Positions 1 through 8,126 of a DNA stretch of 64,000 nucleotides are shown piece by piece. The notes below the pieces were generated by a model, which was not told the DNA's origin, did not search any database, and saw only the letters and a list, made by a program, of their open reading frames with translations. Where the stretch lies: IMG/VR virus record IMGVR_UViG_3300032676_000779, positions 37,982-101,981 of that record; one strand, given 5' to 3'. Position 1 is the first letter of the stretch. Each line of letters opens with the position of its first letter. Position numbers and translations under genes: made by a program. This DNA is from a virus.

Positions 1-1966
1 CTACCCTATTTGGTATGTTTTTAGTAATTTGAAGTAGATGCTCCCAGTTTTTTTCGGCCCCGGCTTCACCGTTACTGAGATACACTATGTCCATCGGTTT
101 AGATTTGGTTAGTTTTTTTGCTCGCTTTATATACGGGTAATCATACAGTTCACTTTTGACATAGTTTTTAGCCTCGCGAGGAATCGTAACTCTAGTTGCA
201 CCTGTACTAGAAATAATGATTGCTTTCTGTTCGGGTGACCAAAGACACATAGGTTCGGGATCAATTTCAGGATCCATATCCCAGTTTTCTTCAGTTACTA
301 GAGTTACATAAGGAAAATCCCATTCATAATTTCTAGCATAATCCATATGTGTTTCATTTGGAAAATATGCACCTTCGATAGTTGTGGGTGTCATCAATCT
401 TGAGACAACTTGATGTTGATTATAATTAATCTTTTCATAGTCTTCTAGACGATGCATATCTGCTATCAATTTGCGCAGCTTGTTGACGTTTACTAGAAAC
501 GTGTCTCCTAATTTTTGATTACCGCTCGGGAAGACGTGGAGTTGTTCTTTGGTGTACGGATCGCAGATATAGCTAAAATCAAATCTGCTATAATCACACA
601 CGCTACTACAAATCCATACATAATGTTCACGATTGACATCTAATTTACTGAGTACCTCCTTGAATGTTTTTAGATAATTGGTATCATATTTCACAGCAAT
701 GATGTTTCTTTCGCTCAGATTTTTACTGAGTAGATCATCTTTTACTGTATCAACACCGTTACCATGGTCGATGATTACTATAGCATAAAGACAATCAACT
801 GCCTTAGCAGGTGATCGTTTTACAAAATTTATATTAGGCAAATGCTCAATGACTTTTATATATTTGGTATCATCAGCAAATGTATTTTTGTTAACCATAA
901 AGGTTGTTCCCCAGTGTGACCACTGAGTTCCAAACACATGAACTAAGTTCATCTGCCATGGGCTAGGATAGAAATCAAACTCAAATGACGAATAGTCTAA
1001 TTCACTATTGAGAATCCAACATAGATTGGTAGTTGATTTAGTCACACAACGATTGATCGTGTCAACCCAGCTGTTCAGATATCTAGTTTTAGTTACGTTG
1101 CCCATACGCTCAGATAATTGCTGAAAGCGTTCTTGTGCCTGAGGATTTCCTTTATCGACAAAGAAAATATCGATCTTGGTTCGTACATCTAGTACCTTAT
1201 CCTCAATGTAGTTAATGTCCCGATAACCACGTGCCCACATCTTACCATTAACAAAGTAAGTCTGGGAGTTTATATTGTCTTTCGTACCAAATGCATTTAT
1301 GTGATATACGTTCTTACTGTCAGGGACCCATTTAAAGTCAAACCCAGAATAATCAATTTCAGGATTCAATGCCCAAAAGATTTCATTAGTGTGGTCGTTG
1401 ATTAAATCTTCCAATGTAGTAGTGATGTAGTACTTCGAAAACTCTAGGTCTTCTAGTATGACCTCCTTGCGTTCTAGATGTACTATGGTTCCGTCATTAT
1501 AGGGAGTGACGTATCTGGGTCCGTCGTTTTCATCGAGCAGAGTACCGAATTGATATATGTATGGAGGAGACGTAGGATCTGGGTGCCAAGAAAAGTCAAA
1601 CCTAGATTTATCCAGGGCCGGATCTATAATCCAAAAATCATTGATTTCATTCTTGCGTTGAATTGGGGGAACATCGGTTCGATAGATAGTATAATCACCG
1701 GCTACCTTAGGACACAGCCATGTACCACTATCTTTTTGATGTTGGCTAGGCCATACATTGTCGTGTGCCTCTGCCCAAATATCTTCGTCAGGTAATAGCT
1801 CGAAATCAAAGTCCCAATCAAATTTACGGTAGTCACAAAACTCGTTGATAATCCAAAAATGCTCAGTCGTACACTGATTCCTAGCATCTTCTAGTGATTC
1901 AGCAAATTTTTCTCTTGGATGGACATTGGGTTTGGAACCGGAGTAGAATACTTCTCTAATTGCCAT
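1..1966 (-). CDS. Partial repeat protein with C-terminal glycosyltransferase-like module
   Basis: An open frame of 655 codons starts at ATG 1966 (minus) and runs off the left edge without a stop. About five copies of a 45-60 residue unit can be seen, near residues 35-75, 109-153, 195-240, 314-358 and 449-495. Each follows the pattern (F/C/V)W(I/A)-x6-8-DY-xx-F(D/E)F-x-(W/Y)-x-P/D, usually ending in HxFGT or similar and then a GxT(F/Y)xVN strand. Near residue 625 a new segment begins, MDIVYLSNGEAGAEKNWEHL, which resembles the start of the transferase-like protein at 14879-15820 (DLDVIYLSYDEP). That suggests a GT-A fold continuing beyond the window. I do not recognise the repeat family. Its role, perhaps glycan binding or positioning next to a transferase, is inference. 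It lies downstream of the HNH endonuclease and the carbamoyltransferase. Confidence 0.75.
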   Translation of the reverse strand, partial: MAIREVFYSGSKPNVHPREKFAESLEDARNQCTTEHFWIINEFCDYRKFDWDFDFELLPDEDIWAEAHDNVWPSQHQKDSGTWLCPKVAGDYTIYRTDVPPIQRKNEINDFWIIDPALDKSRFDFSWHPDPTSPPYIYQFGTLLDENDGPRYVTPYNDGTIVHLERKEVILEDLEFSKYYITTTLEDLINDHTNEIFWALNPEIDYSGFDFKWVPDSKNVYHINAFGTKDNINSQTYFVNGKMWARGYRDINYIEDKVLDVRTKIDIFFVDKGNPQAQERFQQLSERMGNVTKTRYLNSWVDTINRCVTKSTTNLCWILNSELDYSSFEFDFYPSPWQMNLVHVFGTQWSHWGTTFMVNKNTFADDTKYIKVIEHLPNINFVKRSPAKAVDCLYAIVIIDHGNGVDTVKDDLLSKNLSERNIIAVKYDTNYLKTFKEVLSKLDVNREHYVWICSSVCDYSRFDFSYICDPYTKEQLHVFPSGNQKLGDTFLVNVNKLRKLIADMHRLEDYEKINYNQHQVVSRLMTPTTIEGAYFPNETHMDYARNYEWDFPYVTLVTEENWDMDPEIDPEPMCLWSPEQKAIIISSTGATRVTIPREAKNYVKSELYDYPYIKRAKKLTKSKPMDIVYLSNGEAGAEKNWEHLLQITKNIPNRV

Positions 1967-1998
1967 AACAATATTTACACTAATTACAGTATGTCATA

Positions 1999-2661
1999 TT
2001 ATTTTAAGACCCTACACTTATCGAAATGGTATCGATGCATGTTAGTTTTTCCGCCAGTTTTGTTGCAATGCGGACAAGTTACCTGAATTTTATTTGGATG
2101 ATTCGTAAGAAAGTGGTGAGTTCCATTCTCTAACAATGTTTTCTGAACATTTCGTTGAAATTCTCCGTTCCCCATTAAATGATGAGTCCCGTTCTCCACC
2201 AACCTTTGTTGAGTTCTTCTTTGTATATCACCACTAAGAAAATGGTGAGTTCCTTCCCTCACTCGCTTAGCGTTAGATTTTCTTTGAACTTCTCCTCCAG
2301 AGAAAGCATTCGTCCCGTTTTCAGTTTGTCTGAGTACACTGTCTTTTCCTAACGATGACCCATCTGGCCTTTTTAAAAAGTGATGTGTGCCGTTTGCGAT
2401 GCGGTTGGCGCCGGTTAATTTGGCGAGGTCTGATAGTTCCTCTGGCGTCAACCGTAGCTTTCTTGAAATGAGCCAACATGCACCATAATCTCCTTGCTGA
2501 TAATGAATATCGTAATGATCTTGTATAGACAATGCGATTAAATTTTCCGGTACATTATTATTGCGGTTACCATCTATATGATGAACATCGCAACTTCTTC
2601 CGTCACCGTCTTTGGGTATGGGACCAAAATTCTGTTCGTAAATTTTACGATAAATAGACAT
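1999..2661 (-). CDS. HNH homing endonuclease, free-standing
   Basis: The protein has 220 residues. The HNH core is near residues 25-60 (CDVHHIDGNRNNN, then ENL and DHYDIHY). The middle contains four or five degenerate repeats built on NGTHHF(L), a NUMOD-like DNA-binding array. The C-terminus is a CxxC...HxxxC zinc finger (CPHCNKTGG, then HRYHFDKC). The start at 2661 was chosen because a strong ribosome site (AGAAGGAG) sits just upstream; an in-frame ATG at 2682 lies before that site and would remove it from the leader. The gene lies between the carbamoyltransferase and the repeat protein and interrupts neither. Its 5' leader is nearly identical to that of the GIY-YIG gene at 59347, and both proteins end in the same kind of zinc finger. 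Like other free-standing phage endonucleases it probably promotes its own spread. Confidence 0.9.
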   Translation of the reverse strand: MSIYRKIYEQNFGPIPKDGDGRSCDVHHIDGNRNNNVPENLIALSIQDHYDIHYQQGDYGACWLISRKLRLTPEELSDLAKLTGANRIANGTHHFLKRPDGSSLGKDSVLRQTENGTNAFSGGEVQRKSNAKRVREGTHHFLSGDIQRRTQQRLVENGTHHLMGNGEFQRNVQKTLLENGTHHFLTNHPNKIQVTCPHCNKTGGKTNMHRYHFDKCRVLK

Positions 2662-2727
2662 GCTGATAGCTCCTTCTAGCATTAGAGTGAGTGGGGATTG
2701 CAGTCCCGCGACTCACATCTATTTATG
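2662..2727 (-). promoter_or_regulatory. Shared endonuclease leader, copy A: late box, hairpin, ribosome site
   Basis: Reading on the minus strand there is a T4-late-type box CATAAATA (2720-2727), a hairpin (2687-2716) with outer stem GTGAGT/ACTCAC and inner GGGA/TCCC, then AGAAGGAG and the start codon. The same layout and nearly the same bases recur at 59279-59346 on the other strand. Differences are confined to the hairpin loop (CTGC against GTACG), the base before the box and two bases near the start codon. From the box position the late transcript should begin close to the 5' foot of the hairpin. Confidence 0.75.
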
Positions 2728-2729
2728 CT

Positions 2730-4211
2730 TTAAGAGCAGACTTTTACCCCATATAGTAGCTGGAACCGATCAGCATCTGCCCGGTCATTTACCATAGGCT
2801 CACCTCTAATATTTAGGGATGTATTAAGTAGCATTGGACAGCGTGTCTCATTATACCAACGTTCTAAGAGTCTTCTGATTCCCGAACCGTCTTTCGGTAC
2901 TGTCTGTACACGAGAAGTCCCGTCAGCGTGAACGATAGCAGGAAATAAGTCAGGAGCCCTACAAGGAGCGATGACTTGCATATACCTACTGTTGTTCCAA
3001 CCGCAAGGCATATTAAAATAATCGCCACATAGTTCCTCCAGAATGACCGGCGCAAAGGGTCTGAACTGCTGTCTTCGCTTGATTTCATTTACTGTATCCT
3101 TTATATCAGGGCCGCGTGGATCTGCTAATAGTGAACGATTGCCTAATGCTCTAGGACCGAATTCGGCTCGTCCGCTAGCAACACCAACCATCTTCTTAGT
3201 ATACAATTGGTTAATTACATTGTTAATAGGATATTTGCCTTTTATATTATATCCTAAAAAGGCATCGACCCAATTTACTCGTTTTCCATAACCTAATGCA
3301 GCAGCACCCAATGAGTTTCCTGCATCACCCGGATTAGGCATGATCCAGATGTTATCGAAGTATCCGCCTAGATTACGATTTGCTGCACAGTTGAGTGCGA
3401 CTCCTCCACCAAAAACAAGATTATGACTTTTACCGATATTAATAGCTTTTGCTATGACATGGTGTATCAAACTTTCAGTAAGTTCTTGAGTAGATGAAGC
3501 TATATCCATATTATCAGCATCTTTGAGGAAATCATCTCTCACCCCGGTATGTAGATTTTCTTTGAAAGATAATGTACCACTATTATGAATCAACGCTTTT
3601 TGAATCGTATTAACATGAATAGGTTTACCGTAAGCAGCCATTCCCATAAGAATATATTCTTCATCTAATGGCTTCAGTCCTACTTTCGCAGTCATAGCAG
3701 AATAGAATAAACCGATAGAATCTGGATATTGCTTTCCCCAAAGCCTCTTATATACGGCTCTACCGTTATCATCATAATACGCATCCCAGATAGTAATCGT
3801 ATCTAACTCGCCGATAGCATCAATAATGACTACAGTAGCATGGTCAAATGGACTAGTTTGAAAACCAGCAGCAGCATGAGATAAGTGATGATTGTGTGTT
3901 TTCACTTCTCCGTCATGGCTAAAACGAACCATCATGTTTTTACCGATGACATCCTTTGCAGAGAAAGGTCCTAACTTCTGTCCAGCTCTGAGCTGGCGGA
4001 TTACCTTTAACCAAGGCTTCTCATAATAATGAAGCTCATAATGCCCATCTATATATTTGTGGGCATCTTTTAATAAGCCTAAACAAAGATCAGCGTCATG
4101 CTTCTTCTTACTGTATCGTTCACTGTGGCCGGCGTATAGGATATTGCCAGCATCATCAATGACACTCAATCCAGCGTCGTGAAACCCGCAACTGACACCT
4201 ACATAATTCAT
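2730..4211 (-). CDS. O-carbamoyltransferase (NodU/CmcH family)
   Basis: The protein has 493 residues. Its N-terminal half has the Kae1-like fold signatures: GVSCGFHDAGLSV near residue 5, a metal-binding HNHHLSHAAAGF, then YILMGMAAYGKP and FGGGVALNCAANRN. The C-terminal half carries the YrdC-like domain motif GRAEFGPRALGNRSLLADPR followed by FRPFAPVILEE. Members transfer a carbamoyl group from carbamoyl phosphate, via carbamoyl-AMP, to a hydroxyl of a sugar or other small molecule. Such genes are common in T4-like phages of aquatic bacteria, where the substrate is usually unknown. Its placement in a sugar and transferase block suggests carbamoylation of a glycan or glycan precursor. The C-terminus ends just before the leader of the HNH gene and appears complete. 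Confidence 0.93.
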   Translation of the reverse strand: MNYVGVSCGFHDAGLSVIDDAGNILYAGHSERYSKKKHDADLCLGLLKDAHKYIDGHYELHYYEKPWLKVIRQLRAGQKLGPFSAKDVIGKNMMVRFSHDGEVKTHNHHLSHAAAGFQTSPFDHATVVIIDAIGELDTITIWDAYYDDNGRAVYKRLWGKQYPDSIGLFYSAMTAKVGLKPLDEEYILMGMAAYGKPIHVNTIQKALIHNSGTLSFKENLHTGVRDDFLKDADNMDIASSTQELTESLIHHVIAKAINIGKSHNLVFGGGVALNCAANRNLGGYFDNIWIMPNPGDAGNSLGAAALGYGKRVNWVDAFLGYNIKGKYPINNVINQLYTKKMVGVASGRAEFGPRALGNRSLLADPRGPDIKDTVNEIKRRQQFRPFAPVILEELCGDYFNMPCGWNNSRYMQVIAPCRAPDLFPAIVHADGTSRVQTVPKDGSGIRRLLERWYNETRCPMLLNTSLNIRGEPMVNDRADADRFQLLYGVKVCS

Positions 4212-4215
4212 GCTA

Positions 4216-4317
4216 TTATTTGTATATAAAGGGATCTCTTTTTCTTAGTTCTTTAATCCTTTTTCTATATAGAATCTCACGTTTAATCTTATTGATTAAT
4301 GTTCTTATAAAATGCAT
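4216..4317 (-). CDS. 33-residue basic microprotein ending in DPFIYK
   Basis: The frame runs from ATG 4317 to TAA 4216, with a possible ribosome site (AAGGGA) about seven bases upstream. It ends four bases before the start codon of the carbamoyltransferase, which suggests translational coupling. The peptide is strongly basic, with the C-terminal sequence KRIKELRKRDPFIYK. I recall similar small proteins ending in DPFIY(K) in T4-like phages, but cannot check this here. It is too small for fold inference; a basic amphipathic helix is likely. Function unknown. Confidence 0.6.
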   Translation of the reverse strand: MHFIRTLINKIKREILYRKRIKELRKRDPFIYK

Positions 4318-4342
4318 TGTTATTCCCTTATCATTAAATCTA

Positions 4343-5347
4343 TTAATGGTATCCTAATCTATATTCATCTAAAATAGAAAACAATCGGTCTTGTAATAGT
4401 GCTTTATATTCTCGCATATCTATTACTTGTTTTAATTCTTTACAACATGGATGTTCGAATAGATAGTGTGCTGAACTGATAAAGCGGTCTTTGTCATTAT
4501 CTACATCAACCGTACACCATTTTTTATAATATCCTGATTCTATCACAACATCAATGAACTTAGTTAATTCTTTTGTACCCAAACCCAATGTATATAACAC
4601 ACTACTAGCTACAGTACCGAGTTGCGGAGCAATATTTAATGCATCCACTCCTGTATTTTTACGTAACTTTACTTGGTCAACTGTAAGGTAGTCAGCGTTG
4701 TGTTCTTTGAACATGTAACCATTCTGATGTATTACATTTATCAGTTTTTGTGTTTGTTCTACATTGAACGTACCTACTTGAGTTTGTTTAGTCAAGCTTC
4801 CAGTCTGGGAAACAATATAACATATATTATTTTGCCAAGGCTTGACATACTCTAGTTGCATATTCAACATGTTCAAGGTTTCTGTCGTATTACCAGTGTT
4901 GTCTTCGGTACCGAATTCAAACATAATTTTCGGATTCAATGCCATAGCATAAGAAAACAACTTTTCTGCAACAGCACGTTGTTTGTCAGTCTCGACTCTG
5001 CTCACGTCAATATGAATTAGGTAGAATTTTGCATCGACATCAGCTTTGATCGTATTCATGCATCGTTCTATTACCGTTTCGAGGTCTAGATTTTTGTCTG
5101 CATCACTAAAGTAAGGTCCGCAGTGGTCTCTACACAGCAATATTCTATCTCGGTCATAATACTCACTATTGAATACTAGGTCAGATAGTTCTTTAGTGTT
5201 CATAGCATAGCCACTATCATAGTCTACTTGATTGCGACTAGCAATAATCATTAGTGGATAGTCGTTCTGATGACTATAGCTGAGACATAGCTCAACTATT
5301 TCTTTGCTCATCGGACCTATACCTAAATTAAATCGTTTCAAGTCCAT
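4343..5347 (-). CDS. GatZ/KbaZ-like aldolase-fold protein
   Basis: The protein has 334 residues. It resembles the non-catalytic subunit of class II D-tagatose-1,6-bisphosphate aldolase (GatZ/KbaZ): an early strand with PLMIIASRNQVDYDSGY (family: PLLIEATCNQVNQ...GGY), RILLCRDHCGPYF (family: LGGDHLGPN) and FYLIHIDVSRV (family: KIHLDTSM). This points to a TIM barrel. The order of motifs fits the family over most of the length, so I am fairly sure of the fold and unsure of the substrate. It is followed downstream by the microprotein and carbamoyltransferase and preceded by a KdsC-like phosphatase. An aldolase making or cleaving a phosphorylated sugar would fit, but the family members closest in motif often act only as partners of a catalytic subunit, and none is seen here. 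Confidence 0.72.
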   Translation of the reverse strand: MDLKRFNLGIGPMSKEIVELCLSYSHQNDYPLMIIASRNQVDYDSGYAMNTKELSDLVFNSEYYDRDRILLCRDHCGPYFSDADKNLDLETVIERCMNTIKADVDAKFYLIHIDVSRVETDKQRAVAEKLFSYAMALNPKIMFEFGTEDNTGNTTETLNMLNMQLEYVKPWQNNICYIVSQTGSLTKQTQVGTFNVEQTQKLINVIHQNGYMFKEHNADYLTVDQVKLRKNTGVDALNIAPQLGTVASSVLYTLGLGTKELTKFIDVVIESGYYKKWCTVDVDNDKDRFISSAHYLFEHPCCKELKQVIDMREYKALLQDRLFSILDEYRLGYH

Positions 5348-5367
5348 CGATCATTCTTTCATATAGA

Positions 5368-5859
5368 TTATAGTTGGCGCCACCACCAACCTTTGATCAT
5401 CTTTTCAATATATAAACATGCATCAAGAACTGCGCCGCTAGCAGCATCACTCGGTGTCACATACTTAGCACTAGTTCTCGCTTCAATTCTAGCACTCTTA
5501 GGTGCGATGCCTAGAGCTACTTTTTTTAATATAACAGCATCATGATATCCATCTGCGATATATGCGGTTGTGTTGAAATTACAATTTTCTATAAACCATT
5601 CTAGTCTAGATTCTTCCGGAACTAAGACTAACTGATCATCCCGATACTTCCAATCAGTGACAATTCTTGCGTAAGTGATGTCAAATCCAGTCTTATCCGC
5701 AGTAATAAAAGTGATATCATTTATATACTTACTGATCAGCTTGAGACCATCTCTGTCATGCGGTCCGAAAACTTTAAAAGTTTTGCCTAAATTGTTGTAC
5801 AGCATGTGTCCGGATGTTAATACACCATCAACATCGATAATGAGTTTATCTATAATCAT
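5368..5859 (-). CDS. KdsC-like HAD phosphatase
   Basis: The product has 163 residues. It starts with IIDVDGVLTSG, the HAD motif I of the KdsC/NeuA-C-terminal family (D-x-D-G-V-L-T-x-G), followed by FITADKTG (motif II region) and AYIADGYHD with APKSARIEARTSAKYVTPSDAASGA, which matches the KdsC pattern GD..ND...PK.....A.YVT...GG.GA. KdsC-type enzymes remove phosphate from 3-deoxy-octulosonate or related sugar-acid phosphates. The start at 5859 is preferred over an upstream in-frame codon because the protein then begins exactly at the first beta strand and overlaps the preceding gene by 14 bases, as is usual in this operon. The substrate cannot be told from sequence. Confidence 0.82.
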   Translation of the reverse strand: MIIDKLIIDVDGVLTSGHMLYNNLGKTFKVFGPHDRDGLKLISKYINDITFITADKTGFDITYARIVTDWKYRDDQLVLVPEESRLEWFIENCNFNTTAYIADGYHDAVILKKVALGIAPKSARIEARTSAKYVTPSDAASGAVLDACLYIEKMIKGWWWRQL

Positions 5860-6583
5860 TTCCTGTAGCCTCGTTAAATTGATCAATCGTGATATGCATA
5901 CCAGTATATATCTCAAACTGCTTTAGAAATTGATGGGCATAAAAACTCAGACCACTTATATACTTTACTTGACTCTGCAAACTTTGTTCATATAAAATAG
6001 TTTTACGTAGTGCTAGATCAATTACGCATCTTGTTTTATCAGGAACTGATAGCAATGGTGATGCCTCTTCACTCGTCCCTAAACTAGTACAATTGATTAT
6101 AATGTCAGCCGGTTCATGTCTGTCATGCCAGTTGTTGTTTTTTCTGCTATACATATTGACATTCATATAATCGTTTTCGATGAGATAATGATAGAACATC
6201 TGTCCTATCGATCCGTCACCTAGTATCAAAATCTTATCATCGATTGAAATCTCAGATATGATACCCATCAATCCGTATATGTCACAATTGTAGCCAACGG
6301 TATGTCCATTATTCACAGCTATGGTATTGCAAATACCATACTTATGTGCTAGACTATCTAGATTATCACACAGATAAGTTACAGTGTTCTTATATGGCAT
6401 ACTCACGCTAATACCATATGTAGTATGATCGCTTGTTAAGTGCTTGAAAGTATCTTCGAACTCGTTTGGATTACAAGCTAAAGCCGTATAGGTTGCGTCA
6501 ATGCCAAACTTATCAAAAAACAAATTGTAGTAATAAGTTCCGGTTTTGCCAGGATATTGACTTAGACTATAAAACTGCTTCAT
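5846..6583 (-). CDS. Shikimate dehydrogenase-like oxidoreductase (AroE family)
   Basis: Counting from ATG 6583 the protein has 245 residues. Family landmarks are in order: KQFYSLSQYPGKTG at the substrate strand, YGISVSMPYK (family: G.NVTIPHK) with the catalytic lysine, ICNTIAVNNG and GYNCDIYG (family: NT...G.NTDG.G) with the catalytic aspartate, ILGDGSIGQ for the cofactor glycine loop, IINCTSLGT (family: NATP.GM) and GLSFYAHQFLKQFEIYTG at the C-terminus. Both catalytic residues (Lys and Asp) are kept, so it is probably an active NAD(P)-dependent enzyme. The start at 6604 is an alternative, but the ATG at 6583 aligns with the usual AroE N-terminus. A phage-borne AroE-like gene in a sugar block suggests reduction of a keto-polyol or cyclitol rather than aromatic amino acid synthesis; this is inference. 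Confidence 0.85.
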   Translation of the reverse strand: MKQFYSLSQYPGKTGTYYYNLFFDKFGIDATYTALACNPNEFEDTFKHLTSDHTTYGISVSMPYKNTVTYLCDNLDSLAHKYGICNTIAVNNGHTVGYNCDIYGLMGIISEISIDDKILILGDGSIGQMFYHYLIENDYMNVNMYSRKNNNWHDRHEPADIIINCTSLGTSEEASPLLSVPDKTRCVIDLALRKTILYEQSLQSQVKYISGLSFYAHQFLKQFEIYTGMHITIDQFNEATGNDYR

Positions 6584-8126
6584 TGCTAGAGTATTTAGTT
6601 TCATACTCTTGGAACAATTTTATACCTAAGTACCAGAGAAATTTGTCGAAGGGACTAGTATGTAATGGAGACATATTCCAAAATATAATAGGAATCAATA
6701 ATTCCACTTTCTTCCACTCTAACTGTTTTTCATTCACAAACTTTTTTAATAGGGTGAAATACTGTTCGTGGTTATCTATATAAGGAATCTCTAAAGTAAC
6801 ATGATTGTTTTTAATATCAACCTTGAAGTTGTTCTCTTTGATCTTACTATAATTTATGATGAATCCGCCGGCGAGTTTTGCTAAGTCATAATATATGTCG
6901 CCGGTGTTGGTATTACCTGCAAAATCAGGGCGCCAATCGATGAGCTTGAAGTCTTTACCTATTACGATATTATCAAACTGCAAATCACCGTGTATATAAG
7001 ATGCTTGCACTGTCTCAGTAAGATAAGAATAGTCGATGTTGTTTAGGTAATATGCATAGTCCTTTACGTCAACACCGTTAATACTGCTAACCTTTTCTTG
7101 TGTGTTATACTTGGTCAAGTATTTTTCGATCCTACCTAATGTCTTATTTTTATAAAATTCTATGCATTCATCTTTGATGTCAACATCAGCCCGGTGCCAG
7201 ACATTATTGTCTAACCAATTCAATAGACTATTGAAATGCTCAACATCATTGTGTTGGTATAATGTTTTTCCTGAATACCAATCGTATGCTAGATAGTTGC
7301 CAACAATCTTGCAATTGTCGGGATATATTCCATCATGATCTAGCGTTCGTTTATATTTGTTCTCAGTGATAGTTTTATTCGCCCACCATTTGATAACTTT
7401 AGAATCGGTTATGTAGGTGATCTCATCTTCTTTACTAAAGTCAAATTTTTGGCTGCTATTAACTGCATTCGCATAACTCTCTATATTGCCAAAATCGATC
7501 CAACTGTCTAGGTTAACAATAGACTCACCTTTTTCTATAACAAAGATAAACTCATTATTGTTTAGTTCGGTTAACCGGGTGATGAAATCTACATGATCAC
7601 CTAGATACATCACGCCAGTAAAAGCAACATAATCAGCAGGGCAGTGTTCTTTAAACACCATATCAGTGATCGTCAAGTTGTCTAATTTGAACATAGTGTA
7701 TAGGTCAGATAAATCTTCACTTACCTGTTTAGTGAAATAGTAGTTTTTACTTGTATCTTTGATCTCTGATATCAAGTCTGTATCGAAATAAGTGTCACAC
7801 GGTATGTACCAGAATGGTTTATCTAATAGGTTAGTACATTTTTTCAGTGTGTAGGCAGTACCACTCCGACTAGAGGTATAGTCATCGATATCAACAAATG
7901 TGATATTTACATCATCATGTGCTACTGTGCAATAGTCTTTAACCTGCTGGCTCAGATAACCAACAGGAATGATGAAGTGCGTGTCTTTGGGAAACTGATC
8001 TATTATGTGTGATAGAAACGGTTTATTCTTGTAGGGCAACAGTGCTTTGTTTAGATTCTTAGTCAGATTGCCCATCCTAGAGCCTATACCGGCTGTAGGT
8101 ATAACTACTGTGTTAACGGTGCTCAT
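6567..8126 (-). CDS. Nucleotidyltransferase-kinase fusion
   Basis: The product has about 519 residues and two domains. Residues 1-230 form a sugar/alcohol-phosphate nucleotidyltransferase: VVIPTAGIGSRM near the start, then KALLPYKNKPFLSHIID, and YIPCDTYFDTD for the metal-binding aspartate. Residues 240-519 form an aminoglycoside/choline-kinase-type phosphotransferase: YIHGDLQFDNIVI (catalytic loop) and FKLIDWRPDFAG, then YYDLAKL. One polypeptide could therefore phosphorylate an alcohol or sugar and activate it as a nucleotide conjugate, as LicA and LicC do separately for choline. The start at 8126 gives a 14-base overlap with the cupin gene and begins just before the first strand; ATG 8159 is an alternative. 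The substrate and nucleotide are unknown. Confidence 0.87.
   Translation of the reverse strand: MSTVNTVVIPTAGIGSRMGNLTKNLNKALLPYKNKPFLSHIIDQFPKDTHFIIPVGYLSQQVKDYCTVAHDDVNITFVDIDDYTSSRSGTAYTLKKCTNLLDKPFWYIPCDTYFDTDLISEIKDTSKNYYFTKQVSEDLSDLYTMFKLDNLTITDMVFKEHCPADYVAFTGVMYLGDHVDFITRLTELNNNEFIFVIEKGESIVNLDSWIDFGNIESYANAVNSSQKFDFSKEDEITYITDSKVIKWWANKTITENKYKRTLDHDGIYPDNCKIVGNYLAYDWYSGKTLYQHNDVEHFNSLLNWLDNNVWHRADVDIKDECIEFYKNKTLGRIEKYLTKYNTQEKVSSINGVDVKDYAYYLNNIDYSYLTETVQASYIHGDLQFDNIVIGKDFKLIDWRPDFAGNTNTGDIYYDLAKLAGGFIINYSKIKENNFKVDIKNNHVTLEIPYIDNHEQYFTLLKKFVNEKQLEWKKVELLIPIIFWNMSPLHTSPFDKFLWYLGIKLFQEYETKYSSNEAVL

Noticed and set aside
2864-3088. Minus-strand 74-codon frame with membrane-like sequence
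   Set aside because: Out-of-frame shadow within the carbamoyltransferase gene, whose motifs cover this stretch.
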